This document shows, piece by piece, positions 31,576 to 38,557 of a DNA stretch of 42,034 bases. Position numbers and translations under genes: made by a program. The stretch spans positions 1 to 42,034 of the forward strand of contig PLXK01000217.1 in NCBI GenBank assembly GCA_003151415.1. Reading direction: 5' to 3'. Each line of letters starts with the position of its first letter. Within the stretch, counting starts at the first letter, position 1. The notes below the pieces were generated by a model. The model was given only the letters and a program-made list of their open reading frames with translations, had not been told where the DNA came from and ran no database searches. This DNA comes from Bacteroidota bacterium (GTDB lineage: Bacteria; Bacteroidota; Bacteroidia; Palsa-965).

Positions 31576-32330
31576 ACAAGGCATTCAGTCCGGCTCTTCT
31601 GATTTTACCCTTTTTGGTGGTTCTGAGCGGATGCATCAAAGAAAACCTGTGTGATTGTCTGACAAGCACCGGCAGCGATATCCGTCAGGAGCGCCATGCC
31701 CAGCGCATTTCTCAAATACAGCTGGAAAGCACCATCGATCTGATACTCACCCAGGATACCCTTGAACGCATACAGGTTGTAGGAGGAAAACATCTGATCG
31801 ACCATATCGAAACCACTTTCAGCGGCGATACTCTTTTTATCCGCAACCACAACATTTGCAATTTTGTGCGAAGCTACAACCGGCGTATGGCTGTGTATGT
31901 TTCCGTACATCATCTCAAAGACCTGCTGTACAACGGATCCGGAGAAGTCACCTCCACCAATACCCTGCTTGATAGTGTCATCGGGGTGGAATCCAGAGAT
32001 GGCTCAGGCTCTGTGGATCTGACAATTGCTTCGGATGTTGCCTATGCAACGATCCACACCGGTCCGGCCGATATCCGTCTCAGAGGAAACACGAATCTTC
32101 TTTATGCCTATTCTGCCGGCAACGGAGAAATTCATACCGAAGGAATTCCCTGCCAGCAAATTTATCTGATAAACAAAGGAACAGGCAATTTATACGTGGG
32201 AACCTCCGCTCTGCCTTCGTCCATTCTGAATGTTGTACTGACCGCCACCGGCAACGTCTATTGCAAAGGCACGCCGGCATCCCTGCAAATAGCTGACAAG
32301 AGCGGTTCAGGGCAGATTATTATTCAATAA
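31572..32330 (+). CDS. Head-GIN domain (DUF2807) lipoprotein
   Basis: A 252-residue predicted lipoprotein. MNKAFSPALLILPFLVVLSG is followed by Cys21 (LSGC). The mature part is a right-handed beta-helix-like DUF2807 (putative auto-transporter adhesin, head GIN domain). It has ISQIQLESTIDLILTQDTLE and VVGGKHLIDHIETTFSGDTL, repeated short strands with GSG and GNG turns (LLYNGSGEVTSTN, SRDGSGSVDLTIA, YSAGNGEIHTEGI, NKGTGNLYVGT) and a final SGSGQIII. The role is unknown, probably envelope. The start overlaps the PagL-like stop (ATGA), so the two are translationally coupled. Confidence 0.85.
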   Translation: MNKAFSPALLILPFLVVLSGCIKENLCDCLTSTGSDIRQERHAQRISQIQLESTIDLILTQDTLERIQVVGGKHLIDHIETTFSGDTLFIRNHNICNFVRSYNRRMAVYVSVHHLKDLLYNGSGEVTSTNTLLDSVIGVESRDGSGSVDLTIASDVAYATIHTGPADIRLRGNTNLLYAYSAGNGEIHTEGIPCQQIYLINKGTGNLYVGTSALPSSILNVVLTATGNVYCKGTPASLQIADKSGSGQIIIQ

Positions 32331-32366
32331 CCAAGATCTTACACCCGGCCGCTAAACGATTTCAAT

Positions 32367-33359
32367 ATGACCCAAACGGCTTCCCGATTTAAAATACGCA
32401 CCTTGCAAATCATGCTTGTCCTGAGCGTGGTTCTGACAAGCATGAAGTTTTTTGCCTGGCATCTGACCCGTTCCAACGGCGTTCTTACAGACGCCCTGGA
32501 AAGCATCATCAATGTACTGGCAGGTTCTTTCGCTTTGTTCAGCATGTATTATGCATCCAAGCCAAAAGACAATGATCATCCTTACGGACACGGTAAAATT
32601 GAATATTTCTCGGCGGGATTCGAAGGCGGACTGATTTTTCTTGCTGGCATTCTGATTATCGCCAAAGCCACTTATTCCTTTTTTCTACCCAGCGAAATCC
32701 AGCAACTGGACATGGGCATGTATCTTCTCGCATTTGCCGCTGTCTGCAATGGTTTCATGGGTATCTATCTCGTAAAGCATGGAAAAAATCATGACTCCGT
32801 ACTGATGGTTGCCGATGGCAAACACTTGCTTTCCGACACAATTACCGGAACCGGATTGATTTTCGGATTGATCCTGATTTATTTTACGCATCTCAACTGG
32901 CTTGACAATGTTATCGCCATACTTTACGGAGGATATATCCTTCGTATGGGTTATAAACTTGTGAAATCTTCCGCCAGCAGCCTGCTCGATGAGGCCGACA
33001 CCGAAAAACTGAACCAGCTCATCCGCATACTCAACAACAAACGGCGCGAGAAGTGGGTCGACGTACACAAACTCCGAGTTCTGAAGTATGGATCGCACCT
33101 TCACATCGATTGCCACATCACCCTTCCCTGGTACGACACCCTGGAAGATTCGCATGAGGAGGTAAGCGCCGTTGAGAAACTCATCCAGGACGATCTGCAC
33201 GGGCAAGTCGAATTTTTTATCCATTCCGATCCTTGCCTGCCAACCTCCTGCCCCATCTGCATCCTTCACAACTGCAAAGAACGCAAAGCGCCCTTCGTAA
33301 AAAAACTGGATTGGACAGTGGAGAATATGCTGCCTGACAAGAAACACACTTTGGAGTGA
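32367..33359 (+). CDS. Cation diffusion facilitator (CDF) metal transporter
   Basis: A 330-residue CDF exporter for Zn2+, Fe2+, Co2+ or similar. Six membrane helices are visible. TM2 carries TDALESIINVLAGSFALFSM with the metal-site Asp, followed by the family motif DHPYGHGKIEYFSAGFEGG. TM5 carries the H-x-x-x-D site in ADGKHLLSDTITGTGLIFGL. The cytoplasmic domain (about 205-290) has VDVHKLRVLKYGSHLHIDCH and a His-rich strand. The C-terminus adds four cysteines (C290, C295, C298, C303) in PCLPTSCPICILHNCKERK, a possible extra metal site. It lies 36 bp after the GIN lipoprotein gene. The metal is not determined. Confidence 0.92.
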   Translation: MTQTASRFKIRTLQIMLVLSVVLTSMKFFAWHLTRSNGVLTDALESIINVLAGSFALFSMYYASKPKDNDHPYGHGKIEYFSAGFEGGLIFLAGILIIAKATYSFFLPSEIQQLDMGMYLLAFAAVCNGFMGIYLVKHGKNHDSVLMVADGKHLLSDTITGTGLIFGLILIYFTHLNWLDNVIAILYGGYILRMGYKLVKSSASSLLDEADTEKLNQLIRILNNKRREKWVDVHKLRVLKYGSHLHIDCHITLPWYDTLEDSHEEVSAVEKLIQDDLHGQVEFFIHSDPCLPTSCPICILHNCKERKAPFVKKLDWTVENMLPDKKHTLE

Positions 33360-33545
33360 GTGTTGGGATGTTGAGGTTGTGCAATCTGCTGAGCCTCCAT
33401 TACGCTCTCTTTAACCGCTCTGTTTCTCTTTTGAGTTGGGGTGCTGGAGTGAGGAAAAGAGAAAGAACACAACGCAGACAAATACAACATCAATACTTCA
33501 ACCGTCAATACTTCAACACCACAACACATATTCTGATTAAATTCC

Positions 33546-33553
33546 TATTTTTG
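33546..33553 (+). promoter_or_regulatory. Bacteroidota -7 element (TATTTTTG) 4 nt before the YwqK-type gene
   Basis: TATTTTTG is followed by ATCG and then the ATG at 33558. Transcription starting 4-5 nt after the element would begin on the start codon, so the mRNA looks leaderless. Confidence 0.42.
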
Positions 33554-33557
33554 ATCG

Positions 33558-34259
33558 ATGATTCGAATCTTTAGCTTCTGCCTTATCCTGTTGGCCTCCT
33601 GCCTCTTCTCTTGTTCGATCAATAAACTGAGCATCAATCAGATTCCGGCCCAGAACAATTTTCAATACACCCAAACAGGTGACTCGACCTATGCCATCAG
33701 CGTAAACTATTACGATACTGTTTCCTATTATGAAAGCCAGTACCAGGATTACATGCTCGACAACAGCAATAAACCCGAGGGGAAATTCATTGTGAAGGAC
33801 AGCAAAGGCAGGATCCGCCGTACCCTTTCTTACAAGAATCACAAACGCGAAGGTCTGGATACCTGGTACGATGCAAAAGGGCAAATCTCGCAGGAGAAAT
33901 TATTTGTAAACGACCGGCTCGTTTCCTACAAGCTGTTCTATCCGAATATCCGGATGCTGGATACAGAACTAACAGATACAATGGGTTATAAACGCCACTG
34001 GGATGAAGAGGGGCACCTGATCTATGAAAAAAATTTCCGCACCGGTGAATTTAAAGAATGGTACCCAAACGGAAAACTCGAAACAAAAGGACAGGAATGT
34101 CCGGGAGAATCTTTTTGTCTGATCGGTCCCTGGTCCTATTACACCAATGAGGAAAAACTTGACCAGATCATTTTCTATCACGGGAGTGCCGATGCCAATG
34201 ACTGGGACTCCATCTACCATTACCAGGGAAACCAGATTTCTTCTGTTGAAAGAAAATGA
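33558..34259 (+). CDS. YwqK-type MORN-repeat lipoprotein
   Basis: A 233-residue predicted lipoprotein (MIRIFSFCLILLASCLFSC; Cys19 in LFSC, with Cys15 as alternative). After a linker come MORN-like strand units: GKFIVKDSKGRIRRTLSYKN, HKREGLDTWYDAKGQISQEK, DEEGHLIYEKNFRTGEFKEW, and YPNGKLETKGQECPGESFCL followed by IGPWSYYTNEEKLDQIIFY. Databases call such repeats 'toxin-antitoxin system YwqK family antitoxin', but this copy is exported and no toxin adjoins it, so an antitoxin role is unlikely. Repeat proteins of this kind usually act as binding or scaffolding domains. Function is unknown. Confidence 0.72.
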   Translation: MIRIFSFCLILLASCLFSCSINKLSINQIPAQNNFQYTQTGDSTYAISVNYYDTVSYYESQYQDYMLDNSNKPEGKFIVKDSKGRIRRTLSYKNHKREGLDTWYDAKGQISQEKLFVNDRLVSYKLFYPNIRMLDTELTDTMGYKRHWDEEGHLIYEKNFRTGEFKEWYPNGKLETKGQECPGESFCLIGPWSYYTNEEKLDQIIFYHGSADANDWDSIYHYQGNQISSVERK

Positions 34260-34342
34260 GTTAAAACAGGGTGCCACCGCATCTGGTCAGACAATACATT
34301 ACCCATCGTTTCGTTATCTTCGTATCGCCATTATGCCCTGAT

Positions 34343-35704
34343 ATGCGCCCCTCAAAAAAAACAGTTTTCTTTCTCGTCCTGAGCATTTGCATTTTTCTGT
34401 TCGGGTGTTCCGGACTTTCTGCCCAAAAGTCAAAAGCAAATCTTGGTTCAAAGCCAATCGCTGCAGACAGTGCCGACGATTATTATACCGACAATTTCAT
34501 CCGCTATGAAAATCACACGTATAAAAAGAATATCAAATCCGTTCAATTGATCAATAAAGCCGCAGAGCTCTCATCGGCCATGATCCGTTTCAATTCCGAC
34601 GATCAGCTCAGACTGGGATTTGATGATCTGGAAGGAGGATTTGCCACCTATACATACACGATCATTCATTGCAGTGCCGAGTGGAAGCCATCCGATCTGA
34701 ATTACAACGAATACGTGAATGGATTCACCGACAATCCAATCAGCGATTATGGTTATGCCGGAGGCCTGGTTACCCAGCGGTACACACATTACACCGTATT
34801 TTTCCCGAACGAAAACATGATCATCCTCAAACCTGGAAATTACATTGTTAAAGTAGCTCAGGATAACAACGCCGACAACATTGTGCTTACCCGCCGGTTC
34901 ATGGTCTATGAAAATATCATTTCCATTCCCGCCAGTTTCAAATACGGTTCCATGCTGACCGATCAGGCTAGCAAACAGGGAATAAATTTTTCTGTTCAAT
35001 ATCCAAACTATGACATCCGCAATCCTTCCGATGTGCAGGTGGTTCTGTTGCAGAATGACCGGTGGGACAATGCCATTACCGGAATCAAACCTGTTTTTAT
35101 GCGCGACAAGGATCTCAGTTATGAATTCAGCGACAATCAAAACGAGTTCAACGGCGGAAGCGAATTCCGGAATTTTGACACGAAAAGCATCCGTTACCGC
35201 AGCATGCACGTATCGAATATCAAAACAACCGACAACCAGATCCATGTGTATCTCACCAATGACGACAAAAGAAGCCGGGAGCGCTATTCCACTGCTGCTG
35301 ATATTGACGGACGCTACCTGGTGAAAATCACTGAAGGCACCAACAGCGACGTGGAAGCCGATTACTGTTTCGTGCATTTCTTCCTGCCCTACCCCACACC
35401 CGGCTCGGATGGCGACATGTATGTTTTTGGAGGACTGACGGACTGGGCCTGCAACAAAAGCAATAAAATGTCCTACAACGATTCGCTGAAGGGATATCAG
35501 TGCACGCTGTTTTTGAAACAGGGTTATTACGATTACGAATATGTTGTCCTTACCGATGGCAGCAATGTACCCGATGAAACAATCGTTGAAGGATCTCATT
35601 TTGAAACAGAAAATGATTATTTAATTCTTGTCTACTACCGCCTTCCGGCAACCAATTATGACCGCCTCATCGGAGTTAAAAAATTAAATTCTGTCAAGAA
35701 CTGA
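34343..35704 (+). CDS. Type IX secretion system Plug-family protein (DUF5103)
   Basis: A 453-residue exported protein. The ATG at 34343 gives a signal peptide ending FLFGCSGLSAQ, cleaved after SAQ or lipidated at Cys. The mature protein follows DUF5103: YENHTYKKNIKSVQLI at the start, the LRLGFDDLEGGFATYTYTII domain with HCSAEWKPSDLNYNEYVNGF, RRFMVYENIISIPASFKYG, then HFFLPYPTPGSDGDMYVFGG and QGYYDYEYVVLTDGSNVPDE. In Flavobacterium johnsoniae the Plug protein of this family closes the periplasmic end of the SprA translocon in the outer membrane. A predicted T9SS cargo is the next gene. The family call is strong. Confidence 0.85.
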   Translation: MRPSKKTVFFLVLSICIFLFGCSGLSAQKSKANLGSKPIAADSADDYYTDNFIRYENHTYKKNIKSVQLINKAAELSSAMIRFNSDDQLRLGFDDLEGGFATYTYTIIHCSAEWKPSDLNYNEYVNGFTDNPISDYGYAGGLVTQRYTHYTVFFPNENMIILKPGNYIVKVAQDNNADNIVLTRRFMVYENIISIPASFKYGSMLTDQASKQGINFSVQYPNYDIRNPSDVQVVLLQNDRWDNAITGIKPVFMRDKDLSYEFSDNQNEFNGGSEFRNFDTKSIRYRSMHVSNIKTTDNQIHVYLTNDDKRSRERYSTAADIDGRYLVKITEGTNSDVEADYCFVHFFLPYPTPGSDGDMYVFGGLTDWACNKSNKMSYNDSLKGYQCTLFLKQGYYDYEYVVLTDGSNVPDETIVEGSHFETENDYLILVYYRLPATNYDRLIGVKKLNSVKN

Positions 35705-35888
35705 TACCGGTTGTATTCATACCAGCCTGTGTTCGATGACCGGGCTCATTTCTGTTTATTGAATCGGGAGGAATTCATTCGTTTCCCATTTTCAAAAGCA
35801 AATTCTCCGAAATCAAAGCCAGGCCTTTTTCCCGGTTTCATTGACATAAACCACTGATTTACAACATTTTTATTCGACAAAATAGCAT

Positions 35889-36051
35889 AATCTAACAATT
35901 CAGTGACTGAATTGTTAGATAACGTGAATGAATTGAACAATTCGTGACTGAATTGTTAGATAAAGTGAGAGAATTGAACAATTCAGTAGCAGAATCTACA
36001 GATAAAGTGAATGAATGGATTATTCAAGTATCGGAATCTAAGTTCAGTGCT
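35889..36051. repeat. Degenerate 42-bp tandem repeat (about 3.5 units), coding-like remnant
   Basis: Units start at 35909 (41 bp), 35950 (42 bp) and 35992 (42 bp), with partial copies on each side (35889-35908 and 36034-36051). The best unit begins GAATTGTTAGATAAAGTGA. In one plus-strand frame (35944-36054) it reads VTELLDKVRELNNS, VAESTDKVNEWIIQ, VSESKFSA and then stops. These 14-residue units have Val at heptad position a and Leu or Trp at d in part, like a coiled coil. The 41-bp first unit shifts the frame and stops it at TGA, so this looks like a decayed coiled-coil gene or a non-coding repeat. Confidence 0.6.
35890..35920. repeat. Perfect 15-bp inverted repeat with 1-nt centre
   Basis: ATCTAACAATTCAGT, one G, then ACTGAATTGTTAGAT. 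The arms are exact reverse complements. The 3' arm is the start of the first tandem unit. It could form a cruciform or RNA hairpin, bind a dimeric regulator, or simply reflect inverted duplication of the repeat unit. Confidence 0.7.
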
Positions 36052-36083
36052 TGATTGAGGTGACAGATTTTGAATAATTGTCT

Positions 36084-36091
36084 TAAATTTG
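36084..36091 (+). promoter_or_regulatory. Bacteroidota -7 element (TAAATTTG) for the T9SS cargo gene
   Basis: A perfect TAAATTTG lies 27 nt upstream of the ATG at 36119, giving a leader of about 22 nt. It is immediately downstream of the tandem-repeat array, so the array lies in the upstream promoter region. Confidence 0.45.
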
Positions 36092-36118
36092 CTGCAATCA
36101 TTCAAATAATACACATCC

Positions 36119-37831
36119 ATGAAAAAAACTTACATTTCTGCTATTCTTACTTTGTTCTTTGGCTTGGCCTTCCAGTTTCTTGGCGCTGAGAATAGGACTC
36201 CTCCGGCCTGCAGTGTACAGGTAATGTCCACAAACGCGACCTGTAGCGGAGCAGCCAATGGCACCGCATGGGCTGTAACAAGCGGTGGGGTTGCTCCTTA
36301 TACGTATTCCTGGAGCGGAACATCAGCCACGACCGATACGATTACCGGATTGACAACCGGCAGCTATACAGTTACAGTGACTGACGGAAGCAGCTGCGTA
36401 TCTACAGGTTCTGTTACAATTAGCGAACCAGCTCCGCTTACAGTAACGATAAGCAATCAGGTGAATGTAAATTGTTTTGGCCAATGCACAGGCACAGCAA
36501 CCGCCCTGCCTATAGGCGGCACAGTGAACTACACATATTCCTGGACAGGGGGTCCCATCACAGCCGGACAAGGCACTGCTATGGTAACCAACCTTTGCGC
36601 AGGATCTTATACGGTTAATGTCAATGACGCGAATATGTGCTCGGCCAATGCGGTTGTGACAATTACGCAAAACACGCAAATCGTTGAATCGGTTACCAGC
36701 CAGACGAATGTCAAATGTTTCGGACAGTGCAACGGAAAAGCCACTGTTGGAACAGTTGGAGGTGGAAGTTCTTATACCTATTCCTGGAGTCCTGTAAGCG
36801 GAGCAACAGCAACGGATTCTCTGCTTTGTGCCGCATCTTATACGGTCAATGTGATGGACAATTTCGGTTGTCCGGGTTCTGTTGTTGTAACCATCACTTC
36901 CCCGACTCAAATCACCCCCACCATACTCAGCCACACAAACCTTTTGTGTAACGGCCGATGCAGAGGCACTGCCGTTGTCGGAGTAACCGGAGGAACCGGA
37001 ACCTATTCTTACGCATGGGCACCTGCCGGAGGAACAAAAGATACCGCTACACGGTTGTGTGCCGGAACATCCACCGTTACCATTACCGATGCCAATGGCT
37101 GCGTAAAGCTTGATTCGGTTACACTCACCCAGCCTTCGGCGCTCGCAACAGTTTCTACACAGAAAAATGAGCCTTGCAATGGTTCAAGCCTAGGATCGGC
37201 TTCGGTAAGCACCACCGGAGGAACAGCGCCCTATACCTATTCCTGGGTTCCAACAGCTGTGCCAACGGGATTAAAAGCAGGACCGGAAATTTGTTTCCTG
37301 ACCGATTCAAACGGCTGCAAAAAAACAATTCCTTTCAACATTACCCAGCCTGCTGTGATCAAACCGGTGATATCTGTAAAGCCAGCAAGCTGCCCTACCT
37401 GTCTGGATGGAAGAGATTCTGTGAATACAACGGGCGGAACCGGCACCTTTACTTATTCCTGGAGTCCGGGAACATGTACCAGTCCCATTTGCACAGGTCT
37501 GGCTGCCGGCACATACACGTGCTGCGTAACCGATTCTGCAGGTTGCAGCATTTGCCAAACAGCAACTGTTGGAGTAACCGGCATCCTTGAAATTGATGCG
37601 CCTGTTATGTATATCTACCCGAACCCTGCCGGAGCGTTATTGAACATCCAGGTGCCTGCCCAACTGGAGATCGGTACACTCAGCGTATTCAATGCTGTTG
37701 GCGCCCTGGTGAAGGAAATCAAAACATTTAAATCGTCAACCCTCGATATTTCCGGAATGGTTCCGGGAACGTACATCCTGCGTCTGGATTATTCGGGAGG
37801 AAGCATGCACAAGCTGTTTATCAAGCAATAA
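36119..37831 (+). CDS. SprB-repeat surface protein with T9SS sorting domain
   Basis: A 570-residue exported protein with a signal peptide (MKKTYISAILTLFFGLAFQF; cleavage near LGA). Six SprB-type repeats of about 75-80 residues (31-107, 108-187, 188-265, 266-343, 344-416, 417-487) share paired cysteines (CFGQC, CNGRC, CPTC), a GG-x-x-x-YTYSW strand and SYTV-x-V-x-D turns. Residues 491-570 are a type A T9SS C-terminal domain: VMYIYPNPAGALLNIQV, then LSVFNAVGALVKEI, and a final PGTYILRLDYSGGSMHKLFI. The signal would direct it through T9SS to the cell surface. SprB repeats occur in gliding adhesins, but this protein is far shorter than SprB, so a motility role is not implied. Confidence 0.92.
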   Translation: MKKTYISAILTLFFGLAFQFLGAENRTPPACSVQVMSTNATCSGAANGTAWAVTSGGVAPYTYSWSGTSATTDTITGLTTGSYTVTVTDGSSCVSTGSVTISEPAPLTVTISNQVNVNCFGQCTGTATALPIGGTVNYTYSWTGGPITAGQGTAMVTNLCAGSYTVNVNDANMCSANAVVTITQNTQIVESVTSQTNVKCFGQCNGKATVGTVGGGSSYTYSWSPVSGATATDSLLCAASYTVNVMDNFGCPGSVVVTITSPTQITPTILSHTNLLCNGRCRGTAVVGVTGGTGTYSYAWAPAGGTKDTATRLCAGTSTVTITDANGCVKLDSVTLTQPSALATVSTQKNEPCNGSSLGSASVSTTGGTAPYTYSWVPTAVPTGLKAGPEICFLTDSNGCKKTIPFNITQPAVIKPVISVKPASCPTCLDGRDSVNTTGGTGTFTYSWSPGTCTSPICTGLAAGTYTCCVTDSAGCSICQTATVGVTGILEIDAPVMYIYPNPAGALLNIQVPAQLEIGTLSVFNAVGALVKEIKTFKSSTLDISGMVPGTYILRLDYSGGSMHKLFIKQ

Positions 37832-37850
37832 ACTTCTGTTTTTATTACAA

Positions 37851-37888
37851 AACAAAAGAGCCCTGGAAATTTCCGGGGCTCTTTTGTT
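37851..37888. terminator. Strong bidirectional hairpin terminator between convergent genes
   Basis: A 19-bp stem centred on 37869/37870 (CAAAAGAGCCC, then TGGAAATTTCCG, then GGGCTCTTTTG, with one T-G pair) has A and T runs at its two ends. It sits between the T9SS cargo gene (+) and the gene at 37904 (-) and can stop transcription from either side. Its core is nearly the same as the hairpin at 38502. Confidence 0.8.
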
Positions 37889-37903
37889 TGCCTTCTGCAG
37901 GAC

Positions 37904-38293
37904 CTACTTTTTCTTCTTATTCGGATAATTGATGATTTCGGCCGTTTCCATTTTATCTCCATGGACCAGAATAAAACTGACTTTTGATGTTCCTTCATCC
38001 GAATATCCGTCCGTAAACATATCGACATCGTATTTTGTAAATTCCGTTTCTATTTCTGTGGCCAGTTTGATGATTCGTTTATCATCCAGGGCAACAGGTA
38101 TTTTATAGGTAGAGTTATCGGACAATGGGGTACGGTAATTGATACCCACCAACTGTTTCAAAACATCTTTGAACGGCTCCTGCTCGCCACTGCATTCAAA
38201 CGAGATGATGAGCTCATGCTGTCTGACAGAGGGATCCTGGTCATGCAGTTTTCGGATCAGATTTTTGATGGCAAGGGTTCCCGGAGCGTCCAT
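37904..38293 (-). CDS. Uncharacterised 129-aa cytoplasmic protein
   Basis: I do not recognise this family. The 129-residue product has no signal peptide or membrane segment. It is mixed alpha/beta: MDAPGTLAIKNLIRKLHDQD, a strand HELIISFECSG, a helix EPFKDVLKQLVGI, then YKIPVALDDKRIIKLATEIE and TSKVSFILVHGDKMETAEII, ending NYPNKKKK. The stretch looks like a small ferredoxin-like or ACT-like fold, but that is only an impression. It is monocistronic, bounded downstream by the terminator at 37851. A near-consensus -7 element (TACCTTTA, 38305-38312) lies about 12 nt upstream of its ATG. Confidence 0.6.
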   Translation of the reverse strand: MDAPGTLAIKNLIRKLHDQDPSVRQHELIISFECSGEQEPFKDVLKQLVGINYRTPLSDNSTYKIPVALDDKRIIKLATEIETEFTKYDVDMFTDGYSDEGTSKVSFILVHGDKMETAEIINYPNKKKK

Positions 38294-38397
38294 GATTTTT
38301 TTTGTAAAGGTATGGATTTAGAATCCCTCCTGACTGTTTATGATATCAAAACAGAAGGAACCTGCAAATCGAAGACAAAAATAGCCATAGAGACATA

Positions 38398-38475
38398 GAG
38401 AACATGGAGGGCCGTGGAGGAAGGTCGCAAAACAACTCCATGCTTTTCTCCATGTTCTCCATGCCTCCGTGGTAA
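38398..38475. repeat. Dispersed intergenic repeat with 12-bp inverted arms
   Basis: GAGAACATGGAG (38398-38409) and CTCCATGTTCTC (38448-38459) are exact reverse complements 38 bp apart, followed by CATGCCTCCGTGGT. The string of CTCCATG/CTCCGTG units is like a well-known class of dispersed intergenic repeats in many bacterial genomes, often mistranslated as PRRHGEHGE-type peptides; the minus strand here gives exactly that. Only one copy is in the window. Confidence 0.5.
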
Positions 38476-38501
38476 ATTTGTTTTTATGATATCTAAAAAG
38501 A

Positions 38502-38529
38502 AAAAGCCCCGGAAATTTCCGGAGCTCTT
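38502..38529 (-). terminator. Hairpin terminator downstream of the YccA-like gene
   Basis: An inverted repeat centred on 38515/38516 (core CCGGAAATTTCCGG) is followed on the minus strand by a T-rich run (CTTTTTCTTTTT), a typical intrinsic terminator. It is about 29 nt after the stop at 38558 and shares its core with the hairpin at 37851-37888. Confidence 0.7.
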
Positions 38530-38557
38530 CTTCTTAAAGCTGGTGTAACAGGTCCTG

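Larger units (their letters stand above)
35705..36118. other. Gene-poor region with tandem repeat and promoter upstream of the T9SS cargo
   Basis: This 414-bp gap holds the 42-bp tandem repeat and inverted repeat described separately, and the TAAATTTG element at 36084. A minus-strand frame (35746-35940, TTG start) reads NKNVVNQWFMSMKPGKRPGF and FAFENGKRMNSSRFNKQK. It looks protein-like and may be a gene remnant, but has no proper start codon. Confidence 0.45.

Noticed and set aside
32685-33347. 220-codon minus-strand frame opposite the CDF transporter
   Set aside because: The plus strand has complete CDF motifs, so this is a shadow frame.
33558-34259. Toxin-antitoxin role for the YwqK-type protein
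   Set aside because: The name comes from a database label for the repeat. This copy has a lipoprotein signal and no toxin neighbour, so antitoxin function is not supported.
34571-35599. 342-codon minus-strand frame opposite the Plug-family gene
   Set aside because: Antisense shadow of a recognisable DUF5103 protein; the product shows low-complexity Val/Ile/His content and no motif.
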